64,000 nt of DNA from positions 1 through 64,000 of the forward strand of contig JADZCT010000020.1 in the NCBI GenBank assembly GCA_020851455.1, read 5' to 3'. The notes under the pieces are model-generated. The model did not search any database. It was not told the origin of the DNA and saw only the letters and a list, made by a program, of their open reading frames with translations. The first letter of the stretch is position 1; each line of letters begins with the position of its first letter. The DNA is from Gemmatimonadaceae bacterium (GTDB lineage Bacteria; Gemmatimonadota; Gemmatimonadetes; Gemmatimonadales; Gemmatimonadaceae). The position numbers and the translations under genes are program-made. Below, in pieces: positions 58,126 through 64,000 of this stretch.

Positions 58126-59025
58126 TCAGAGGAGAGAACGCAACAGCTGCACCATTCGCACATCCGCCGGGTCGGGGCTGGGATCGTCGCCTCGCACCTC
58201 GGACCCCTCCTGCGGCGTCTCGAGGATGAGCGGCACACCCGCCGTGCGGTCGTCCGCGAGCAGCCAGCGAAATGGCTCGACGCCAAGCACCCCCTCTCCG
58301 ATCCACGCATGACGATCCTTGTTCGACCCGAGCGGATATCGGCTGTCGTTCAGGTGAAAGAACGCCGCCCGCTCGCCCAACACCTGCTCGAACTCGTCCA
58401 GCACCGCCCGCATGGCGGCCGGCGACGACCGGATATCGTACCCGCTCGCATACAGGTGGCACGTGTCGAGTCCGTAGCCCGTGCGGGCGCGCAGCGAAGC
58501 CGGAACGCGAGAGAGCATGCGCGCCACTTCCCCCGGCGACCGACCGACCGTGCGGCCCGCGCCCGCCGTATTCTCGATGAGCACCCGCGTGCGCGAATCC
58601 GTGCCCGGCACCTGCTCCAGCGCGTAAGCAATCGCGTCACCAACCTGGTCAAAGGCCGAGCCGGGATCACCCTGCCCGGCCGATCCTGGATGGAAGCAGC
58701 ATCCGCCAACGCCGTACGCCGTCGAACGCTTCAGTTCCTGCGCCAGGCCGCGGCGTGCGCGTTCCGCCTTGGCCGGATCCTCGGAGGCAGTGTTGAGCAC
58801 GTACGCGGCGTGGACGAGCACGTTGCGGGGTTCAATCGCGGCGGCGACCAGCGCTTCGCGCAGCGCTGCGATCCTCTCCGGCTTCGCGCCGACCTTCTCG
58901 TTGTAGTAGACTGGCGGCGCGGTAAAGATCTGGATTGCCTCCATGCCCGCCGCGGCGCCGCGGCGCACTGCCATCGCCAGCCCGCCCGCATCGGGCGGGT
59001 GCCCCCCGATGATCCGCGCCGTCAC
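58126..59025 (-). CDS. nfo: Deoxyribonuclease IV (AP endonuclease)
   Basis: VHAAYVLNTAS, VLIENTAGAG, GYGLDTCHLYASGYD, FHLNDSRYPLGSNKDRHAWIGEG. Confidence 0.94.
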   Translation of the reverse strand: MTARIIGGHPPDAGGLAMAVRRGAAAGMEAIQIFTAPPVYYNEKVGAKPERIAALREALVAAAIEPRNVLVHAAYVLNTASEDPAKAERARRGLAQELKRSTAYGVGGCCFHPGSAGQGDPGSAFDQVGDAIAYALEQVPGTDSRTRVLIENTAGAGRTVGRSPGEVARMLSRVPASLRARTGYGLDTCHLYASGYDIRSSPAAMRAVLDEFEQVLGERAAFFHLNDSRYPLGSNKDRHAWIGEGVLGVEPFRWLLADDRTAGVPLILETPQEGSEVRGDDPSPDPADVRMVQLLRSLL

Positions 59026-59711
59026 CTGCTGCCGCCTGGCTCCTCGCGTGGCGCAATGTCGAGCATGCGCGTGTTGCCGAGGTACTCCACGGAGCGCGGT
59101 TCCCGAAGGCTGTTCAGCCGCTTGACGACCTCGCCGATCCGCCTGGCCTGCTCGACTATCGTGGCGACCGTCTCATCCCGCTCCGCGTCGTCCACCATGC
59201 CGGCCTCGAGGAGCGCCGCATGCGTCAGCATTGCCGTCAGTGGATTGTTGATCTCGTGCTGCAGCGCGAGCGACGTCTCCCCGATGCCCGCGAGGTAGCG
59301 CGCGCGCCGCAGGTCAAGCTCCGCCTGCCGACGCGCCCCCGTGATCTGGATTCGCCGCTCGACGATCCTCAGCCGCGCGGCAAACTCGTCGGGCGTCACG
59401 GGCTTGCTCAGGTAGTCGTCGGCTCCGGCGTCGAGGGCCTTGAGCAAGTCATCCCGTGTCTTCCGGCCCGTTACGACGAGGATGAACGGGTCCGGCCGGT
59501 CTGACGCGCGGATCCGGCGGCAAAGGCCCAGCCCGTCGAGCTTCGGCATTTCCCAGTCCAGGATGATCAGATGCGCCTCTGTATGCTGGAACTCCCCCCA
59601 AGCCGCCTCGCCGTCGTGCGCTGCAGCAATCACCGAGTGGCCGCCTTCTTCCACCACGGCGCGCAGGATCGCCAGCATCGTTGGGTCGTCATCGGCGATG
59701 ATCACTTTCAT
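59022..59711 (-). CDS. Response regulator with C-terminal HisKA-like segment, no HATPase
   Basis: VIIADDDPTMLAILRAVVEEGG, LDWEMPKLDGLGL, VTGRKT, then ALQHEINNPLTAMLTHAALLEAG. Confidence 0.85.
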   Translation of the reverse strand: MKVIIADDDPTMLAILRAVVEEGGHSVIAAAHDGEAAWGEFQHTEAHLIILDWEMPKLDGLGLCRRIRASDRPDPFILVVTGRKTRDDLLKALDAGADDYLSKPVTPDEFAARLRIVERRIQITGARRQAELDLRRARYLAGIGETSLALQHEINNPLTAMLTHAALLEAGMVDDAERDETVATIVEQARRIGEVVKRLNSLREPRSVEYLGNTRMLDIAPREEPGGSR

Positions 59712-59919
59712 CGGACAGTCGTCCTCGTCGGTTCGCTGCGCTGGCCGCAGCCCAGCGCCGGGCAGGTGTCGCGGATGCTGGATCCGGCGGGCGGCGCTCG
59801 TACGCAATCTGTGCAGGGCCGGCCGAAATCGCGAGCAGGCCGCGTTTCCTCGGCGGTAGATTGAATGCACGCATCCAGCACCGGCAGCTGCCCTCCCTGC
59901 ACCCAACCACGAGCGAACG

Positions 59920-61554
59920 ATGTCAGCACCCTCGAACGCCATCCGCAACCTCGGTCCCGCCGTCAACGAGCCAATCCGGTCCTACGCCCCTGGCGAGCCG
60001 GAACGGGCCGCACTGAAGGCCCGGCTCCGCGCCATGGAGAAGGAGCGGCCCGACATCCCCCTCGTGATCGGCGGCAAGGAGGTCCGCACGGGAATCGCCG
60101 CGCAAGCCACCGCCCCACACAAGCATCGGCACGTGACCGCCACGTGGCACAGGGCTCGGCCACGCGACGTTGCCGCGGCTGTCCGCGCAGCAACCGCGGC
60201 GCGCAAGGAATGGGCATCGTGGCGATTCGAAGATCGCGCCGCCGTGCTGCTCCGCGCAGCCGACCTGCTGGCCACCTCATGGCGCGACACGATCAACGCG
60301 GCAACGATGCTCGGCCAGTCCAAGACCGCGTTCCAGGCCGAGATAGACGCGGCATGCGAGCTCATTGATTTCTGGCGCTTCAATGTGCAGTTCGCAACCG
60401 AGCTCTACGAGGAGCAACCGATAAGCGCGCCCGGTACGATGAACATGGTGGACTACCGCGGGCTCGAAGGATTCGTCTACGCCATAACACCGTTCAACTT
60501 CACCTCGATTGCGGGAAACCTGCCTACGGCGCCGGCATTGATGGGCTGCACCGTCGTGTGGAAGCCCTCAAACACGGCCATTCTCTCCGGATGGCACATC
60601 ATGCAGCTCCTGCGCGAGGCAGGCCTCCCCGACGGCGTCATCAACTTTGTGCCCGGTGATGCCGCTGCCATCACCGGGCAGTTGCTCGATCATCGCGACC
60701 TGGGCGGCATCCACTTCACCGGCAGTACCGCCGTCTTCAACTCGATGTGGGAAACGGTCGGCCGCAACATCGGCGCCTATCGCTCCTACCCGCGCATCGT
60801 TGGCGAGACAGGCGGCAAGGACTTCATCGTCGCGCACCAGTCGGCCGATCCGGTGACCCTTGCCGCCGCGATCGTGCGCGGGAGCTTCGAGTTCCAGGGG
60901 CAGAAGTGCTCGGCGGCGAGCCGCATCTACGTGCCCCGGTCGCTCTGGAACGAGGTCAGGGACCGGGTCGTGGCAATGATGAAGAGCATTCGGATGGGTG
61001 ACGTTGCCGACTTCCGGAACTTCATGGGCGCCGTCATAGACAGGAAGGCGTTCGACCGCATCAGCGACTATCTCGCCGATGCGAAGAAGAGGGCGAAGAT
61101 CGTCTGCGGTGGCGGCGCCGATGCAAAGACCGGCTGGTTCATCGAGCCGACCCTCGTCGAGACGAAGGATCCGGGCTACCGGCTCATGTGCGAGGAAATC
61201 TTCGGGCCCGTCGTCACCGCCTACGCTTACCCCGACGCGAAGTGGAAGGAGACGCTGCGCACGGTGGACGCGACTTCGCCGTACGCACTCACCGGCGCGG
61301 TGTTCGCGCGCGACCGCAAGGCTGTCGCGGAAGCGCAGACTGCCCTCCGCAACGCCGCGGGCAACTTCTACGTGAACGACAAGCCTACTGGCGCGGTCGT
61401 CGGCCAGCAGCCGTTCGGCGGCGCACGTTCGTCCGGCACCAACGACAAGGCCGGCTCCAAGCTCAACCTCGTCCGGTGGACTAGCGCGCGCACGGTCAAG
61501 GAGACGTACAACGCCGCGCGGGACTACCGGTACCCGTTCATGGACGCCGAGTAG
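59920..61554 (+). CDS. pruA: L-glutamate gamma-semialdehyde (1-pyrroline-5-carboxylate) dehydrogenase
   Basis: ALDH family; YAITPFNFTSIAGNLPTAPALMGCTVVWKPS, GETGGKDFIVAH, FQGQKCSAASRIYVP, QPFGGARSSGTNDKAGS. Confidence 0.95.
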   Translation: MSAPSNAIRNLGPAVNEPIRSYAPGEPERAALKARLRAMEKERPDIPLVIGGKEVRTGIAAQATAPHKHRHVTATWHRARPRDVAAAVRAATAARKEWASWRFEDRAAVLLRAADLLATSWRDTINAATMLGQSKTAFQAEIDAACELIDFWRFNVQFATELYEEQPISAPGTMNMVDYRGLEGFVYAITPFNFTSIAGNLPTAPALMGCTVVWKPSNTAILSGWHIMQLLREAGLPDGVINFVPGDAAAITGQLLDHRDLGGIHFTGSTAVFNSMWETVGRNIGAYRSYPRIVGETGGKDFIVAHQSADPVTLAAAIVRGSFEFQGQKCSAASRIYVPRSLWNEVRDRVVAMMKSIRMGDVADFRNFMGAVIDRKAFDRISDYLADAKKRAKIVCGGGADAKTGWFIEPTLVETKDPGYRLMCEEIFGPVVTAYAYPDAKWKETLRTVDATSPYALTGAVFARDRKAVAEAQTALRNAAGNFYVNDKPTGAVVGQQPFGGARSSGTNDKAGSKLNLVRWTSARTVKETYNAARDYRYPFMDAE

Positions 61555-61623
61555 AGCGAGCCGACCCGCCGCGCCAGCCTGCCGCGCCGCGCGTAGACCG
61601 GCCCGCAGCGGCGCCCGCGGCGG

Positions 61624-62910
61624 CTACTGGCGGAGCGCGTTGATCTCGATCGAGCGACGACCCGGCAGGGCGCCGTCGAACGCGCGGAGCCCCGGCTCCC
61701 ACATCTGGCTGCGGTCGCGTCCGTTCCGCTTCGCGACGTACAGCGCTTCGTCGGCGCGCGCAATCAGCTGCCCCACTATCTGGTCGCTCTCGGCGACTGC
61801 CGATGCGATGCCGATGCTGATGCCTATGATGCGTGTGCCGCCCAGGCTCTGGAACGGCCGCTTGCGGAACGCCGCCTGGAGTCGGTCGGCAAGGATCTGC
61901 GCGCCCTCGGCGGACGTGTCGGGCGCAAGAACCTCAAACTCCTCGCCGCCGATGCGGGCCACGACGTCGCCCGCGCGCGCGGTCTCCCGGAGACGCGCGC
62001 CCATCTCGCGCAGGACTTCGTCGCCCGTCAGGTGGCCGAACTCGTCGTTGATCAGCTTGAAGTGATCAACGTCTATCGCGAGCATCGCCATCGCGTGCTT
62101 CCCGCGAATCGCGCGTGAGGCCTCTCGCGCGCACAACTGGTCGAACCCGCGACGATTGAAACAGCCGGACAACGGATCCGTGAGCACCATCGCCTCGAGG
62201 CGCACCCGCATCCTGTTGTACGCGCGCCCGACCAGCGTGATCGGGTCGGGCATGCGGTCGAGCGAATCGTCGTAGGGCGTGGAGAAATCCCCTTCCTGCG
62301 CACGGTCGAACAGCGCCAGCACGCGGTCCAGGCGCCCAGTCACCTGCCCCTGCAGCAGCCCGAGCATCAGAGCGCCAATCAGGAAGATCGCGAGGTTCCA
62401 GAACTCTTCTTCGGGGTGCTCCAGGCGCCCCGAGTTCGTGGCCAGGAATACCAGCACGCCATACCCCGCGGTTGAAGCCACGAGACTCACCACCGCTGCC
62501 CGCATGCCGAAGTAGAGCCGCGCATATTGCACGAGAAACACGGCGAGGAGCAGGCCGCGCGAATACTGCACCGGTGGCGTCACGGCCCCCAGGATCACGA
62601 AGATCAGCACCAGGTCGGCCACCAGCACGGAGTGAAGCAGCCGCGTTCCTGCCTGGCCGGTACGCTGGACGTGGCGCGTCACGATCTCGCAGAAGATCAG
62701 GTAAGCCGCCACCGCCGCAGCACCCACGATCAGCGCATTCACGCTGCCGATCAGCGGCGAGAGAATGGACTCCGCGCTCAGCAGACCCGTCGCCTTGAAT
62801 ATGAGCGCGGCAAACCCGACGGCCGCCGCAAAGCCGCGACGAAACCTCGCCTGCCAGAGCAGGATCTCGCCGTTCCACTGCGATGTTGAGAGCGACGGGT
62901 CTGTGTGCAC
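61624..62910 (-). CDS. Membrane-bound GGDEF protein (putative diguanylate cyclase)
   Basis: DPLSGCFNRRGFDQL, AIDVDHFKLINDEFGHLTGDEVLREM, RIGGEEFEVLAP. Confidence 0.93.
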   Translation of the reverse strand: MHTDPSLSTSQWNGEILLWQARFRRGFAAAVGFAALIFKATGLLSAESILSPLIGSVNALIVGAAAVAAYLIFCEIVTRHVQRTGQAGTRLLHSVLVADLVLIFVILGAVTPPVQYSRGLLLAVFLVQYARLYFGMRAAVVSLVASTAGYGVLVFLATNSGRLEHPEEEFWNLAIFLIGALMLGLLQGQVTGRLDRVLALFDRAQEGDFSTPYDDSLDRMPDPITLVGRAYNRMRVRLEAMVLTDPLSGCFNRRGFDQLCAREASRAIRGKHAMAMLAIDVDHFKLINDEFGHLTGDEVLREMGARLRETARAGDVVARIGGEEFEVLAPDTSAEGAQILADRLQAAFRKRPFQSLGGTRIIGISIGIASAVAESDQIVGQLIARADEALYVAKRNGRDRSQMWEPGLRAFDGALPGRRSIEINALRQ

Positions 62911-62992
62911 TGGCCGGCGGCAGATAGTGCCTTATATAGGGTATTGCGGGCGTCCAATCCGCAAGGTCCGTCCCGTTTCTTGACACCAGGAG

Positions 62993-63997
62993 CTAGAAAC
63001 GCGCGTCCACGCGAAGGTCGAGCCGCCACTGCGCCGCGGGCCAGATCCCCCGCGCGATGTCCATTCGCGCCAGTCCGTCGAGAACGGACCATCCCACGCC
63101 AGCGCCCGAGAGCGCGCGACCCGGCCTGCCGATGTCCGCCCGCGCGCCCGCCCAGCCAAGATCGCCAAAGGCGATCGTGCGGAAGCCAGGGTTCCGTGTG
63201 CCAATCTCCGTCCGCACCATCCAGAACGCGCTGCCAGCCGCCGTCAGCGCATTCTGCCCGGCGATCGTCTGGCCGCCACCCAGGTAGAACATTCGCTGTG
63301 GCGGAACCTCGCCCACCGCCGCACCAGCGCTGACCGTCAGCGCCGACGCCACTGGCCCCAGCGGCCCCGAGAGCGTCAGGTCGAACAATCCCCGCGCGTA
63401 AGTGGAGTCGCCCGTGGCTGCCTCGCCGCGCACGTCGGCCATGACGCGCAATCCGTCGGGGTCGAGGCCCCACTGCGGGCGAAGCCGCACCTTGGCGCCT
63501 GCAACGGCAATACGCGCGGCCGTCGGGTTTGAAATGAACCGCGGATCGTTGCCGCCCCCGAACAGCGTCCAGCGCGAGTGCACGCTGTCGCCCCACTGTT
63601 GCTCGCCAAAGAGGCGCAGTTCGACGCCGCCGCCCGTCTGCGGGGTGCGCACGAGTTCACCGCCCCAGGCACGGAAGTACGCGCCTTCGTCGCGGGCATA
63701 GAGCAGCGACGACAGCGACGCGCCGAACGAGAGCGGATTGCCCCAGTCGTTCGCCGCAACGAGACGCCGATACGCCGCGCCACGCCATGTCGTGCGGCCG
63801 TTCGACCGCCACGCGGCCAGTTCGCCGTTGAGCTGCCGGTCGGCGTACGACCCGCGAGCTGTGATCGAAGCCGAGTACCCATTGCCGAGCACGCTCGTGG
63901 CGGTCACTGCCGTCGAGATTCCCTCCACGCGGTTATAGCGCGTCTGGTTGAGGCCGTAGTCGAACACGGGCCTCTGCGGCCCCCAGCCGGGCTGCAA
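62993..63997 (-). CDS. C-terminal part of an outer-membrane beta-barrel protein (5' end probably beyond the window)
   Basis: Alternating amphipathic strands, terminal Phe (RVDARF), PPQRMFYLGGGQTIAG motif. Confidence 0.65.
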   Translation of the reverse strand: MQPGWGPQRPVFDYGLNQTRYNRVEGISTAVTATSVLGNGYSASITARGSYADRQLNGELAAWRSNGRTTWRGAAYRRLVAANDWGNPLSFGASLSSLLYARDEGAYFRAWGGELVRTPQTGGGVELRLFGEQQWGDSVHSRWTLFGGGNDPRFISNPTAARIAVAGAKVRLRPQWGLDPDGLRVMADVRGEAATGDSTYARGLFDLTLSGPLGPVASALTVSAGAAVGEVPPQRMFYLGGGQTIAGQNALTAAGSAFWMVRTEIGTRNPGFRTIAFGDLGWAGARADIGRPGRALSGAGVGWSVLDGLARMDIARGIWPAAQWRLDLRVDARF

Positions 63998-64000
63998 CCC

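Overview
High-GC bacterial chromosomal window; the lineage is not determined from sequence alone (Gemmatimonadota-like is a guess). (1) 1-5.9 kb is a mobile integron. It has an intI-type tyrosine recombinase on the minus strand and at least four complete gene cassettes, all in the SAME orientation as intI and lying past its 3' end (inverted topology, opposite to class 1 integrons). Cassette boundaries can be set to the base because the 5' boundary 7-mer of every cassette is the exact reverse complement of its own attC R'' 7-mer. Cassette cargo: a membrane protein plus a small alpha/beta protein, an m5C methyltransferase plus HNH nuclease (R-M-like), a small ORF plus ClpP-fold SDH-type protease, and a 71-aa conserved hypothetical. 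(2) 6-28.9 kb holds c-type cytochrome/porin genes, a giant Ig-like repeat surface protein interrupted by an in-frame TAG, a membrane-tethered LuxR regulator divergent from DUF2231/Rieske genes, gamma-glutamyltranspeptidase, a multi-PAS hybrid kinase, an ArsR-TolC-MFP-RND-PII-like-DUF2892 efflux operon, and an amidase. (3) 28.9-49.4 kb is a single-strand surface-glycan cluster of 16 genes. It has a CDP-3,6-dideoxyhexose branch (rfbF/G/H) next to a TPP enzyme, a NeuB-SAF-isomerase-CBS fusion, C-/FkbM methyltransferases, a GT2 and a flippase; it may make a branched or unusual sugar. (4) 49.4-64 kb is mostly housekeeping: ABC exporter, bacilliredoxin, GroES-like, M24 peptidase, esterase, Rid, LepB, SWIB, Nfo, REC-DHp protein, PruA, GGDEF and an outer-membrane barrel fragment. 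Family calls come from reading motifs; no database search was run.
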